A stretch of 64,000 bases of DNA from CAZABC01 sp964483405 (GCA_964483405.1 CAZABC010000008.1:1-64000), one strand, 5' to 3'; numbered from the stretch's first letter, positions 36,705 to 45,341 are shown. The notes: generated by a model from the letters alone, not told the origin. Program-made: numbers and translations.

Positions 36705-37610
36705 TCAGCCGCCGATGGCGAGCAGCCAGCCGACGCCCAGGGCCACGGTCCCGGTCCCGAGCAGCTCCCAGCCACGGCCCCTCCGGGCCGGGCGGTCCGA
36801 GCGGCCGAGCGCGACCCCGACCGTCCCGACGACGAGCCCGCCGGCAAGGAGCGCGACGGCGACCGGGGCGACCCCGCCGAGGCGGCCGGGGTCGCGGCCG
36901 ATCGCGCCGACGGCGGTCCCGACGACGACGGCCGCGACGACCGCCCAGCCGACGGCGAGCAGCGTCCAAGCCCGACCCCGGCCGAGGACGACGGCGAGCG
37001 TCCGGTGCCCGGTCGCCGCGTCACGCTCGACGTCGACGAGCGTGTTCGCGAGGGCGAGCGTCGCCCCCGCCAGGGCCGCGATCGGGACGAGGACGAGGAA
37101 CGACGACGGCAGGGTCCCGGTCGCCCCGAGCCACGCGTAGACGGGCAGCAGCGGGATGGCGACCGCGTAGGCGAGGGGCGCCCAGGGGGTCGCCTTGAGC
37201 CAGCGGTCGTAGGCGAGCCCCGTGCCGGTCCCGAGCGCCGCCACCACGAGCGTCGCGAGACCCGACGGGACGGTCAGGAGGGTGCCGATCGCCAGCCCGG
37301 CGACGACGATCGCGGCCGCCGCGGCAGGCCGGACGAGCCCGACCGGGATCGGCTTCGAGGGCTTCGCGATCGCGTCGGCCGGGGCGTCGACGAGGTCGTT
37401 GGTCGCCCCGATCGCGAACTGGAACGCCGTCATCGCGACACCGAGGCGGAGGGCGGTCGCCGGGTCGGCGCCGCCGACGAGGGCGATCGCGAGGACGGCG
37501 AGCCCGTCGAGGATCGACGGGAACGGGTGGACGACCCGGACGAGGCCGACGACCCGCCGCGAGACGCTCGGCTGGGACGTCGGGGCGCTCGGGCGGGACG
37601 CCTCCCCCAC
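36705..37610 (-). CDS. UbiA family prenyltransferase
   Basis: A 301-residue polytopic enzyme (about eight membrane segments) that attaches a polyprenyl chain to an aromatic or other acceptor. The first Asp-rich motif is 'AIGATNDLVDAPADAIAKPSKPIPVG' (NDxxDxxxD), the second 'ALANTLVDVERDAATGHRTLAV' (DxxxD). The acceptor could be a menaquinone precursor, haem B or a lipid-type substrate; the sequence does not tell, but a quinone role would fit sdh and the cytochromes. The start is GTG at 37610, where the only following in-frame valines are GTC. It follows the 121-residue gene by 10 bases. Confidence 0.85.
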   Translation of the reverse strand: MGEASRPSAPTSQPSVSRRVVGLVRVVHPFPSILDGLAVLAIALVGGADPATALRLGVAMTAFQFAIGATNDLVDAPADAIAKPSKPIPVGLVRPAAAAAIVVAGLAIGTLLTVPSGLATLVVAALGTGTGLAYDRWLKATPWAPLAYAVAIPLLPVYAWLGATGTLPSSFLVLVPIAALAGATLALANTLVDVERDAATGHRTLAVVLGRGRAWTLLAVGWAVVAAVVVGTAVGAIGRDPGRLGGVAPVAVALLAGGLVVGTVGVALGRSDRPARRGRGWELLGTGTVALGVGWLLAIGG

Positions 37611-37620
37611 CCCGCCGCCG

Positions 37621-37986
37621 TCAGGCGTAGACGAAGTCGTGGAAGTTCTCGACCAGGTACTCGATGACCCGGTCGCGGGCGTCGGGGACGCGGGCCCGGA
37701 GACCCGGGACGAGGGCGTAGAGCGTGACCGCCGGGACGATCAGCCGGCCGTCCGCGTCGCGCCCGATCATCGCCGGCGGGCCACCGCCGGATGCGAACAC
37801 CCGTTCGAATTCGAGCTCGCTGAGCTTCGTCGCCCTGCGGAAGTCCGCGACGACGCGGACGACCCCGCGCCGGATCGCCATGTCGCGCATGAGCTCCTGG
37901 GCCCAGGCGTCGAGCTGGGCGTCCTCCTGTTCGGCGAGGCGCGACCGGTACTCCTTCGGGTCGGCGGCAAGGCCGGTGGCTCCCAC
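37621..37986 (-). CDS. Conserved-looking hypothetical protein, 121 residues
   Basis: Not recognised. A mixed alpha/beta soluble protein: 'DPKEYRSRLAEQEDAQLDAWAQELMRDMAIRRGVVRVVADFRRATKLSELEFERVFASGG' (mostly helical) then 'DGRLIVPAVTLYALVPGLRARVPDARDRVIEYLVENFHDFVYA'. The GTG at 37986 is set by AAGGAGGA five bases upstream. It is in the same run as ubiA (10 bases apart) and follows the acyltransferase gene by 77 bases, suggesting one operon. No membrane segment, no metal motif. Confidence 0.7.
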   Translation of the reverse strand: MGATGLAADPKEYRSRLAEQEDAQLDAWAQELMRDMAIRRGVVRVVADFRRATKLSELEFERVFASGGGPPAMIGRDADGRLIVPAVTLYALVPGLRARVPDARDRVIEYLVENFHDFVYA

Positions 37987-38063
37987 GGGTCCTCCTTGGC
38001 GGTACGGGTCGCCGGTCAGTATGCCAGAGCCCACGCCGGCGGCGGACCCGCCTCGCGCCGGCG

Positions 38064-38921
38064 CTACGCCGGCGGACAGGGTCCGTGGGGCCCCTCGACC
38101 GGCACGTCATCGGCATCCGGAGCCATGCCCCCGGCCCGCACAGCCGGACCGACCGCGCCGGGGGTCTCGGCGGGTCGCTCGCCCTCCGGCCAGTCGTTGA
38201 AGGCCTCGGTCAGCCAGCGCCCGAGCCGTCCCGGGGGCGCCTTCTCCGGTGCGCCCTGCGAGAGCCGGTAGAGGGCGCACCAGGTTTCGACGGTCAGCGC
38301 CTCGAGCCCCTCGCGCCCGCCCCGGCCCTCGGTCGCGATCGGCTCGCCGATCCGGACGCGGATCGTCCGACCGAAGCCGAGCCAGCTCGTCCCGACGATC
38401 GCGACCGGCACGATCGGCACCTTCGAGCGCGTCGCGAGCCAGACGGCGCCGTCCTGGAGCGGGAGCAGCTCCCCTTCTCTGGCGTGGATCCGGCCCTCGC
38501 CGAAGATCAGGAGCCGGTGCCCGGCGTCGAACACCGCGGCGACCCGCCGCGCCGTCTCCCGCAGGTCCGACTTGGCGGGCTTGAACGGGACCGCGGTGCC
38601 CGTCCAGAGCATGAGCCGGTTGCGGCCGCCGGCCGTCATGTCCTCCTCCTTCGGGCCGAAGAAGAACAGCCGCGGTCGTCCCGGCAGGGCCGCCAGGGCC
38701 ACGATCGGGTCGGCCCAGCTCTGGTGGTTCGCGCAGAGGAGCGACGGGCCGGGCGGCAGGAGCTCGAGACCCTCGACCCGGAGCCGGACGAGGCAGCGGA
38801 CGCCGACGTGGACGACCGCCTTGGTCGCCCAGTACCGGATCCCCCGGCGCCACGGCGGGACGGGCGCCTCCGGTGGCTCGAGGGGGTCCGCCCCGGGGGC
38901 GGGGTCGGGATCGCGTCGCAT
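38064..38921 (-). CDS. PlsC-type lysophospholipid acyltransferase
   Basis: A 285-residue acyltransferase of the LPLAT/PlsC family, which esterifies lysophospholipids, for example 1-acylglycerol-3-phosphate. The catalytic box is 'ANHQSWADPIVALAAL' (NHx4D, about residues 65-71), the second 'LMLWTGTAVPFKPAKSDLRETA', the third 'LIFGEGRIHAREGELLPLQDGAVWLATRSKVPIVPVAIVGT' (EGR, normally EGTR). The C-terminus is Pro/Ala-rich. The start is uncertain between ATG at 38921 and an in-frame GTG at 38948 next to the HAD stop. Next to a UbiA enzyme and a HAD phosphatase, it suggests lipid metabolism. Confidence 0.85.
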   Translation of the reverse strand: MRRDPDPAPGADPLEPPEAPVPPWRRGIRYWATKAVVHVGVRCLVRLRVEGLELLPPGPSLLCANHQSWADPIVALAALPGRPRLFFFGPKEEDMTAGGRNRLMLWTGTAVPFKPAKSDLRETARRVAAVFDAGHRLLIFGEGRIHAREGELLPLQDGAVWLATRSKVPIVPVAIVGTSWLGFGRTIRVRIGEPIATEGRGGREGLEALTVETWCALYRLSQGAPEKAPPGRLGRWLTEAFNDWPEGERPAETPGAVGPAVRAGGMAPDADDVPVEGPHGPCPPA

Positions 38922-38948
38922 CGCGACGATGGTACGCCCGGCGACCAC

Positions 38949-39665
38949 CTACGCCGGATCGCCCGCCTCGAGCGCGGCGAGGCAGGGACCGTCGAGCTCG
39001 TCGAGGCTCCCGAGGACCAGCGTCGACTCCGCCTCCGCCCCGGGCGCGGGTGGATGCCCGGCGGCGGGCACGAGCACGACCCGCATCCCGGCGGCTCGCC
39101 CGGCCCGCACGCCCGGCGCCGAGTCCTCGATGACCAGGCACGCCGCGGGCGGGACCCCGAGCCGCCGGGCCGCCTCGAGGTAGACGTCGGGGGCCGGCTT
39201 GCCGCGGCCGACCTCGTCGGCCGAGACGACCTCGCGGAACACCGCCGTCAGCGCGGTCGCCGCCAGGGCGGCGGCGATGACCGCGGGGTGCGCCGACGAC
39301 GCGACGGCGAGCGGATGCGTCGTGGCCAGGCGCCGAGCAGCGCGGACCCCGGCTTCGATGATGGGCGGGCGCTCGGACCGGTAGCGGGCGACGATCGCGT
39401 CCACGACGGCCCACTCGACGGCCGGTGCGTCGGGGCCGGCGACCTCCGGCGAACCCCGGCCGACCCGGGTCGCGATGTGGGCGGCCAGCAGCGCCGCCCA
39501 CTCGGGGCTGTTGGTGCCCTTGATCGCGGCTTCGTCGGCGGCGGTCCAGGTGGCGCCGGCGGCCTCGGCCACCCCGCGGCGGGCGTCCTCCCACCATGGC
39601 TCGGTGTCGACGATCACGCCGTCGAGGTCGAACACCACGGCGCGGACCGGGTGGTGCGGTGCCAC
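38949..39665 (-). CDS. HAD superfamily hydrolase, beta-phosphoglucomutase-like
   Basis: A 238-residue phosphatase or phosphomutase. Motif I 'VVFDLDGVIVDTE' has the nucleophile and acid/base Asp at residues 13 and 15, motif II is the Ser in 'LAVASSAHP', motif III 'GRGKPAPDVYLEAARRLGV' (Lys) and motif IV 'LVIEDSAPGVRAGRAAGM'. The cap domain ('WWEDARRGVAEAAGATW') is the subfamily I type. The substrate is unknown. GTG at 39665 is chosen because GAGGAGG lies eight bases upstream; longer frames add only low-complexity sequence. The stop is adjacent to the acyltransferase gene. Confidence 0.87.
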   Translation of the reverse strand: MAPHHPVRAVVFDLDGVIVDTEPWWEDARRGVAEAAGATWTAADEAAIKGTNSPEWAALLAAHIATRVGRGSPEVAGPDAPAVEWAVVDAIVARYRSERPPIIEAGVRAARRLATTHPLAVASSAHPAVIAAALAATALTAVFREVVSADEVGRGKPAPDVYLEAARRLGVPPAACLVIEDSAPGVRAGRAAGMRVVLVPAAGHPPAPGAEAESTLVLGSLDELDGPCLAALEAGDPA

Positions 39666-39985
39666 GACCGCGGCCTCCTCTTCGATGACGGCGTCCGGCT
39701 GGGCGCCGGCGACCGGCTTCGCGAGCGAGGCTAGCAGAGGGCCGATCGGCACGGGCGGCCGCGTCGTCCCGGCCGGGGCGGCCCGGGGGGCGGCCCGGGG
39801 GCCGCCCGGGGCTCGCCCGGGGGCCGACCGGGGGCCGGTTCGCCCGGTCGTTCGTGACCCGATGCGACATTCGGCCGATGCGGCGGCCGACCGGACCGGC
39901 GATGCTGGCCCCACCGCACCCCCGCCACCGGCCGCTCATGGCGCCCGCGAGGGGCCGACGTGGAGGCTGGAGGCCGACCGACCCG
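39666..39985. other. 320-base non-coding control region, very GC-rich
   Basis: Between the HAD gene (minus) and the LiaF-like gene (plus). It contains a run of imperfect CCCGGGGGC units (39779-39838) that can form many alternative hairpins. No consensus promoter was recognised, although both genes need one here. Confidence 0.5.
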
Positions 39986-40960
39986 ATGCGCATCGACCGC
40001 GGGCTCCTGAACTGGGGCATCTTCCTCATCCTGCTCGGGGCGATCCCGCTCGCGGTCGACCAGGGCTGGATCGCCGGCGACTTCGACTGGTGGCGGCTGT
40101 GGCCGCTCATCCTCGTCGGCATCGGCGTCGGCATCGTCCTGGCCCGGACCAGGGCGGCTGCCCTCGGCGGGCTGATCGTCGCGACCACCTTCGGCCTGAT
40201 GTTCGGCGGCCTCCTCGCCGGCGGGCTGAGCGGCCTGCCGAACCTCGGCGTCGGCTGCGTCGGCGACACGGCGACGACCGCCTTTCCCACCCGCGACGGC
40301 GACCTGTCGGGATCGAGCGCGACCGTCGACCTCGCGATGGACTGCGGCGACATGACCGTCCTGACCGCCGCCGGGACCGGCTGGACCGTCGCGGGGACCG
40401 CCGACGAGGGCCGCGCGCCGACGATCGACGCCGCCGCCGATCGGCTGAGCGTCCGCGACGAGACCCCGGAGGGCGACCTCTTCCGCGAGCGATCGCGATG
40501 GGAGGTCACGCTGCCGACCGGGCCGACCCTCGACCTGGCGGCCCGGGTCAACGCCGGCAGCGCGACCCTCGATCTCGCCGGCGCCGACCTGACGGCGCTC
40601 CGCCTCACGGTCAACGCCGGCGACGGCTCGGCCGACCTGACCGGGGCGACCGTCGGCTCGATCGCGGTCGACGTCAACGCGGGCTCGGCCTCGCTCGATC
40701 TGCCGGCCGCGACGATCGACGGCGAGGTCAGCGTCAACGCCGGATCCGCCGAGCTGTGCGCCGCGCCCGGCACCGCCTGGCGGGTGACGACGAACGACAA
40801 CATCACGGCGAGCTTCGACTTCGAGAACGCCGGGCTGGTCGAGGTCACCGAGAACGTCTGGGAGTCGCCTGGCTGGGCCACCGCGACCGCCCGGATCAGC
40901 CTGTCGGTGTCGGCCGTGGCCGGCAGCATCGCCATCGACCCGGAGGACGGCTGCAAATGA
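39986..40960 (+). CDS. LiaF-like membrane protein with C-terminal beta-helix
   Basis: A 324-residue protein. The N-terminus has a LiaI/LiaF-type membrane region: 'LLNWGIFLILLGAIPLAVDQGWIAGDFDWWRLWPLILVGIGVGIVLARTRAAALGGLIVATTFGLMFGGLLAG' (three to four helices). The outer part is a repeated beta structure ('VNAGSATLDLAGADLTALRLTVNAGDGSADLTGATVGSIAVDVNAGSASLDLPAATIDGEVSVNAGSAELCAAPG'), as in putative adhesin or toast-rack domains that follow such regions. LiaF-like proteins sense envelope stress for a partner kinase. It overlaps the PspC gene (ATGA) and precedes a kinase-regulator pair. Confidence 0.85.
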   Translation: MRIDRGLLNWGIFLILLGAIPLAVDQGWIAGDFDWWRLWPLILVGIGVGIVLARTRAAALGGLIVATTFGLMFGGLLAGGLSGLPNLGVGCVGDTATTAFPTRDGDLSGSSATVDLAMDCGDMTVLTAAGTGWTVAGTADEGRAPTIDAAADRLSVRDETPEGDLFRERSRWEVTLPTGPTLDLAARVNAGSATLDLAGADLTALRLTVNAGDGSADLTGATVGSIAVDVNAGSASLDLPAATIDGEVSVNAGSAELCAAPGTAWRVTTNDNITASFDFENAGLVEVTENVWESPGWATATARISLSVSAVAGSIAIDPEDGCK

Positions 40961-41628
40961 ACGACCGGCTCTACCGCTCCGTCGACGATCGCGTCATCGG
41001 CGGGGTCTGCGGCGGCCTCGCCGAGCGGTTCGACATCGACCCCTCGCTCATCCGCATCGCCTGGGCGCTCGTGACGATCCTCTCGGGCGGCGTGCTCTTC
41101 CTGCTGTACGTCGTCATGTGGATCGTCGTCCCCGAGCAGCCCGCGCCGGGATCGGCCGGCTGGCGGCCCGCACCGCCGCCGGGGCCCGACGCGATGGGTG
41201 GCTGGCAGCCGCCGACGGCCGCCGGTGCGGCCGGTGTCGCCGGTGCTGCCGATGCGGCCGGGGCCGGCGGGTACGGCGCGACCGCCGCGGGCGAGCCCGC
41301 GACGGCGGCCGACTGGACGCCCGTCGGCGAGCCCGGCGCGACCGGGGGCGCGGGGACACCCCCGCCGAACGCGACCGCCTGGGTACCCCCGGACGAGGTC
41401 TACGCCTCGCGGCGTGCGGCCAGGGCGGCCCGGCGCGCGGAGCGCGACCGGAACGGCGCGCTCGTCTTCGGCGGGATCCTCATCGTCCTCGGCCTGTGGT
41501 TCCTGCTCGACCAGTACCTGCCCGACGTGAACCTCGGCCAGTACTGGCCGGTGCTGCTCATCGGCCTCGGCGTCGTCCTGCTCGTCGGCGCGCTCGGCCG
41601 ACGCGGTGGAGGGGCGCCGCCGGCCTAG
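40957..41628 (+). CDS. PspC domain membrane protein
   Basis: A 223-residue protein whose N-terminus, 'RLYRSVDDRVIGGVCGGLAERFDIDPSLIRIAWALVTILSGGVLFLLYVVMWIVVPE', is a full PspC domain (about residues 4-60). An Ala/Gly/Pro linker follows, then 'RRAARAARRAERDRNGALVFGGILIVLGLWFLLDQYLPDVNLGQYWPVLLIGLGVVLLVGA', a LiaF/DUF5668-type two-helix region. PspC-type proteins take part in membrane stress responses, and fusion of both domain types is common next to LiaS-type kinases. GGAGG lies ten bases before the ATG. Confidence 0.88.
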   Translation: MNDRLYRSVDDRVIGGVCGGLAERFDIDPSLIRIAWALVTILSGGVLFLLYVVMWIVVPEQPAPGSAGWRPAPPPGPDAMGGWQPPTAAGAAGVAGAADAAGAGGYGATAAGEPATAADWTPVGEPGATGGAGTPPPNATAWVPPDEVYASRRAARAARRAERDRNGALVFGGILIVLGLWFLLDQYLPDVNLGQYWPVLLIGLGVVLLVGALGRRGGGAPPA

Positions 41629-41735
41629 CGCCCACCGAGCACTCGCGACCCAGCACCCGGTGTCCCGGCGCACCGGGTCGCTCGGCCCGAGCGGCTCGAC
41701 CTTCGCGTCCCGTCCCGGGGGGCCGATAGGCCCGT

Positions 41736-41759
41736 GTGCGCGCATGCGTATTCGCGCAC
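41736..41759. promoter_or_regulatory. Inverted repeat just before the histidine kinase start
   Basis: GTGCGCG and CGCGCAC form 7-bp arms around a 10-base spacer (CATGCGTATT), ending two bases before the ATG at 41761. There is no Shine-Dalgarno for the kinase, so this could be an operator for autoregulation or an RNA hairpin at the start codon. Confidence 0.45.
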
Positions 41760-41760
41760 C

Positions 41761-43662
41761 ATGGCGCTAATGGATCAGCCCAGCCCGTCGTCCCGCGAGC
41801 CTAGGGGCGCCAGGGACCTCGACCGTCTCCGGTGGATCGGGATCGTCCTCCCGGTCGCCTTCGTGTGGGCGTTCGAGGTCCTCCGCTTCCTCATCCTCGA
41901 CGAGGCCTACAGCGGCGACACCGCCCACCTCGTGGCGGCGACGCTCATGGCCGGCGCGGTCCTGCTGTTCGCGATCGCGATGGCCTACTTCCTCGACCGG
42001 GCGCAGCGGCAGCTCGTCAGCCAGAACACCGACCTCGTGGCGACCCATGCCGTCACGACCGCGGTCACCGGTGCCCTGTCGCTGCCGGAGCTCATCGACC
42101 AGGCGCTCGAGCGGATGACCGAGCAGACCGGCGCGCTCGCGGGGTCGATCCGGGTCGAGGGTCCCGACGGCCCGATCGTCCGCCACGAGCCGCCCGCGCT
42201 CCCGGACGGCCTCGCCTGGCTCGGTCCGATCCTCGACGAGGTCGCCGGTCCGGGACCGACCGAGGTCGCCTGGACCACCCGGATGACGATCGACACCGGC
42301 CTCCTCGACCTGCCGCTCGTCCGCGGCGGCGAGGCGGTCGGGCGGCTGCGCCTGGCGTTCCATCCGCCGGTCCGGCCGGCCATCTCCGACGCCGCGCTCG
42401 CCGACATCGCCGGTGAGATCGCGACCGCCATCCAGCTCGCCCGCAACGTGGCCGACATCCGCCGCCGTGAGCGGGAGCGGGCCGCGCTCTACGAGGTCGC
42501 CCTCCAGCTCACCGGCCGGGCCGACCTCCACGAGACGCTCGACACGATCTCGCACCACGCCCGCGAGCTCCTCGGCGCCGACCGGGCGGTCGTCTGCATG
42601 GCCGACGAGCGGGCGATCCTGCGGGCCGAGGGTCGCGCCGGGGCCGAGGGTCGCGCGGGGGCCGAGCGAATCGCGCTCGCCGACGACGGCAGCCTGTGCC
42701 TCCTCGCCCATCCGGACGGGCCCGCCCAGCACGAGCACACGCCGGGCTGCCCGATCCAGCCGGAGGTCCCCGGGGTCCGCTGGATGGCCCGGCCGATGCG
42801 CGGCCCCGACGGGCTCCTCGGCGAGCTCTGCGTCGTCCGCCAGGACGGCGATAGCTTCACGGCGAACGACCGCGACCTTCTCGGCGCCCTCGCCGACATG
42901 GCCGCGATCGCCGTCCGGACCGCCCGCCTCCACGACGCCGAGCAGCAGTACACGATCCTCTCGGAGCGCGACCGGATCGCCCGCGAGCTCCACGACAGCC
43001 TCGCCCAGGTCCTCGGCGTCATCCACCTCCGGCTGCGGGCCCTCGAGACGGTCGCGGCCACCAACGGCGGCCGGGCCCTCGTGCCCGAGATCTCCGACAT
43101 CGCCGAGACCGCCGACGAGGCCTACCGCGACGTCCGCGAGGCGATCCTCGGCCTGCGCGAGACCATCGGGTCCGACACCGGCTTCGAGGGCTCGCTCCGC
43201 GAGTACCTCGTGAAGTACGGCCGCCAGACCGGGATCTCGGCCGAGCTCGTCTGCGGCGGGCGGACACGCGACGCGCTCACCCCGCGGGCCGAGGTCCAGC
43301 TCCTGCGGGTCGTGCAGGAGGCGCTGACGAACGTCCGCAAGCACGCGAACGCCCGGCACGTCATCGTCCGGCTCGACTGCACGGGTCCGGCGCCGGTCCT
43401 CGAGGTCGAGGACGACGGCGTCGGGTTCCACGCTGGCGAGGTCGCCGCCTCCCTCGAGGGCGGGTTCGGGATGGCCTCGATGCGCGAGCGGGTCGAGCAC
43501 ATCGGTGGCACGATGGAGGTCCACAGCGAGCCCGGCCACGGGACGCGGATCGTCGTCCGGCTCGCCACCGAGGAGGGACGTGTCGAACCAGCCGCCGGAC
43601 CCGGCCGCGCCCCAGGGGTCGACGCATCTGCCGCCGCGCCTGCGCGTCCTCCTGGTCGATGA
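41761..43662 (+). CDS. Sensor histidine kinase (NarX/LiaS-like, HisKA_3)
   Basis: A 633-residue membrane kinase. Two membrane helices (about residues 24-45 and 57-76) frame a short outer loop. Two GAF-type sensor regions follow (about 85-225 and 230-390). The HisKA_3 dimerisation box has the phospho-accepting His in 'SERDRIARELHDSLAQVLGVIHLRLRAL', and the ATPase has 'VVQEALTNVRKHANARHVIVRL', 'EVEDDGVGF' and 'GGFGMASMRERVEHIGGTMEVHSEPGHGTRIVVRL'. It should phosphorylate the next gene's regulator, overlapping it by 83 bases. Start uncertain between ATG 41761 and 41770. In the second GAF is an AEGRAG repeat. Confidence 0.9.
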   Translation: MALMDQPSPSSREPRGARDLDRLRWIGIVLPVAFVWAFEVLRFLILDEAYSGDTAHLVAATLMAGAVLLFAIAMAYFLDRAQRQLVSQNTDLVATHAVTTAVTGALSLPELIDQALERMTEQTGALAGSIRVEGPDGPIVRHEPPALPDGLAWLGPILDEVAGPGPTEVAWTTRMTIDTGLLDLPLVRGGEAVGRLRLAFHPPVRPAISDAALADIAGEIATAIQLARNVADIRRRERERAALYEVALQLTGRADLHETLDTISHHARELLGADRAVVCMADERAILRAEGRAGAEGRAGAERIALADDGSLCLLAHPDGPAQHEHTPGCPIQPEVPGVRWMARPMRGPDGLLGELCVVRQDGDSFTANDRDLLGALADMAAIAVRTARLHDAEQQYTILSERDRIARELHDSLAQVLGVIHLRLRALETVAATNGGRALVPEISDIAETADEAYRDVREAILGLRETIGSDTGFEGSLREYLVKYGRQTGISAELVCGGRTRDALTPRAEVQLLRVVQEALTNVRKHANARHVIVRLDCTGPAPVLEVEDDGVGFHAGEVAASLEGGFGMASMRERVEHIGGTMEVHSEPGHGTRIVVRLATEEGRVEPAAGPGRAPGVDASAAAPARPPGR

Positions 43663-44428
43663 CCAGGCGCTCTTCCGCCGAGCGCTCGCGAGCCTGATCA
43701 ACGCCCAGCTCGACATGACCGTGGTCGGCGAGGCCGAGGACGGTCGCGACGCGTTCGAGAAGGCGAGGACGCTCCGGCCAGACCTCATCGTCATGGACGT
43801 CAACATGCCCGGCGCCGACGGGGTGGACGGGGTCCGGGCGATCCGGGCCGCCGGCATCGAGACCCGGATCGTCATGCTCACGATCTCCGAGGACGACGAC
43901 GACCTGTTCGAGTCGATCAAGGCCGGTGCGAACGGATACCTCCTCAAGAACGTCCGGCCCGAGCAGCTGTTCGACGACCTGCGGGGGGTGATGCGCGGCG
44001 AGGCGCCGATCGCGCCGGCGATCGCCGGCAAGCTGCTCGCCGCGCTGCGCCACGGCGGCGTGCCGTTTGGCCGGCGGGCCGGCGGACCGGGCGGGGGCGG
44101 CGGCGGTCCCGGCGGGGGTGCGGGGTCGGCCGGCGGGGGTGCCGGCGGGGCGGGTGGCGGCGGGGGGGCCGGCCCCGGCGGCCACGGCGGTTCCGGCGGT
44201 TCCGGCGGTTCCGGCGAGGGCCAGCTCACCCGGCGCGAGCAGGAGATCCTCGAGCTCGTCGCGGACGGCCTCTCGAACAAGGAGATCGCCGCCCGGCTCG
44301 TCATCACCGAGGGCACGGTCAAGAACCACGTCCACAACGCCCTCGAGAAGCTCCACCTCACCAACCGCGTCCAGGCCGCCGCCTACGCGGTCCGCCAGGG
44401 CTACGTGACGCACGACCCGGACGGGTAG
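43580..44428 (+). CDS. NarL/LuxR family response regulator with long glycine linker
   Basis: A 282-residue regulator. The receiver (residues 20-140) has the acidic pair D27/D28 in 'VLLVDDQALFRR', the phosphorylated D73 in 'PDLIVMDVNMPGADG', the Thr in 'VMLTISEDD' and the Lys in 'YLLKNVRP'. A 50-residue Gly-rich linker ('GGPGGGGGGPGGGAGSAGG..') replaces the usual short one. The LuxR helix-turn-helix is 'LTRREQEILELVADGLSNKEIAARLVITEGTVKNHVHNALEKLHL'. GTG at 43580 is set by GAGGAGG close upstream. With the LiaF/PspC genes it forms a cell-envelope stress module. Confidence 0.92.
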   Translation: MSNQPPDPAAPQGSTHLPPRLRVLLVDDQALFRRALASLINAQLDMTVVGEAEDGRDAFEKARTLRPDLIVMDVNMPGADGVDGVRAIRAAGIETRIVMLTISEDDDDLFESIKAGANGYLLKNVRPEQLFDDLRGVMRGEAPIAPAIAGKLLAALRHGGVPFGRRAGGPGGGGGGPGGGAGSAGGGAGGAGGGGGAGPGGHGGSGGSGGSGEGQLTRREQEILELVADGLSNKEIAARLVITEGTVKNHVHNALEKLHLTNRVQAAAYAVRQGYVTHDPDG

Positions 44429-44538
44429 GTCGTCCGAGGCGCGGCGCGGGGGCGCGGGGGCGCGGGGCGCGGCGCGGGCCGTGGGGCGCGGGGCGGGAGG
44501 GGCGGCGGACCATGCCGACTTGCATCAGACGCAGAAGT
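44429..44538. other. Low-complexity GC tract before the first gap
   Basis: Runs of GGGGCGCGG units (about 44440-44510) end in TTGCATCAGACGCAGAAGT, after which the sequence is unknown. A similar tract plus a similar short element lies at the second gap. No gene seen. Confidence 0.6.
44521..44538. repeat. TGCATC-type short element, copy 1
   Basis: TGCATCAGACGCAGAAGT at the edge of the first gap. Related sequences are TGCATCTCATGCAGAAGT (62061-62078) and TGCATCAGGTGCAAGTG (62281-62297). The core TGCATNNNRYGCA is an imperfect palindrome. Confidence 0.5.
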
Positions 44539-44638
44539 NNNNNNNNNNNNNNNNNNNNNNNNNNNNNNNNNNNNNNNNNNNNNNNNNNNNNNNNNNNNNN
44601 NNNNNNNNNNNNNNNNNNNNNNNNNNNNNNNNNNNNNN
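44539..44638. other. Assembly gap (100 N)
   Basis: Exactly 100 N, a conventional scaffold placeholder, so the real distance is unknown. It follows a GC-rich tract that probably broke the assembly. A gene could be missing here, and the start of the 44820 gene could be affected. Confidence 0.95.
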
Positions 44639-44819
44639 CGAGGCATACCGTGGGATACAGATGGCTTCGGCGGATCTGTGCCGCTCGACGGATGGGCCGG
44701 ACGCCCGGACAGGCCCATCATCCGGCGCAGGACGGCCATGGGGGTCCGTCTCGCCGTCCCGGGCGACCGGCACGGCGGATGCGAGTGGGCACGCTCGCAC
44801 GCACCGGAGCGCAGTCGGC

Positions 44820-45338
44820 ATGGCGCATCACCGAACGAAGGTGCTCGTCGCCTACCACCACGCGATCCTCGGCGAGGGCCTGGCTCGGATGCTGGGCGAG
44901 GATCGCTCGCTCCAGGTCGTCATGGCCGACCTCATGAGCGCCCCGGAGCTCGAGGCGGCCCTCGGCTCGACCCCCGACGTCATCGTCCTCGAGGCCGGCG
45001 GCCCGCTGACCCCGGACCAGCTGATGGCCCGAACGAGCTGCCCCACGATCATCGACGTCGACCTCGACTCGACCGAGAGCCACGCCTTCCGGCGGGAGAC
45101 GTTCCCGGCTCGACCGGCCGACCTCGTCGCGCGGATCGCGGCCTTCACCGGTCGACGGGTCCGGCACCGGCAGGGCGCCGCTCGCGCCGACGGCACCGAC
45201 GGCGGTGATGCGACGGACCCCGCGGTGGCGGCGCCGGTCGCCGTCCCCATCGTGTCGGACGACGCCGATGCGACCGACCCCGCGACGGCCCCCGTCGGCA
45301 CGCCCCAGCCGCTCCCCGCGTCGGGTAGCATCGCCTGA
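44820..45338 (+). CDS. Receiver-like protein lacking phosphorylation residues
   Basis: A 172-residue protein. 'TKVLVAYHHAILGEGLARMLGEDRSLQVVMADLMSAPELEAALGSTPDVIVLEAGGPLTPDQL' follows the fold of a NarL-type receiver: beta strand, 'HHAILGEGLARML' in place of 'DH.lvReGl', then 'PDVIVLE' at the phosphorylation strand with Glu-Ala instead of Asp. The acidic pair is replaced by Tyr-His-His, so it is probably a pseudo-receiver. No output domain; the C-terminus is Asp/Ala/Pro-rich. It is followed three bases later by the Rieske gene. Regulation of the downstream cluster by protein contact is speculation. Confidence 0.6.
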   Translation: MAHHRTKVLVAYHHAILGEGLARMLGEDRSLQVVMADLMSAPELEAALGSTPDVIVLEAGGPLTPDQLMARTSCPTIIDVDLDSTESHAFRRETFPARPADLVARIAAFTGRRVRHRQGAARADGTDGGDATDPAVAAPVAVPIVSDDADATDPATAPVGTPQPLPASGSIA

Positions 45339-45341
45339 GTC

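Noticed and set aside
39779..39838. Possible insertion element ends in the CCCGGGGGC run
   Set aside because: It is a simple GC-rich repeat with no transposase or target duplication nearby.
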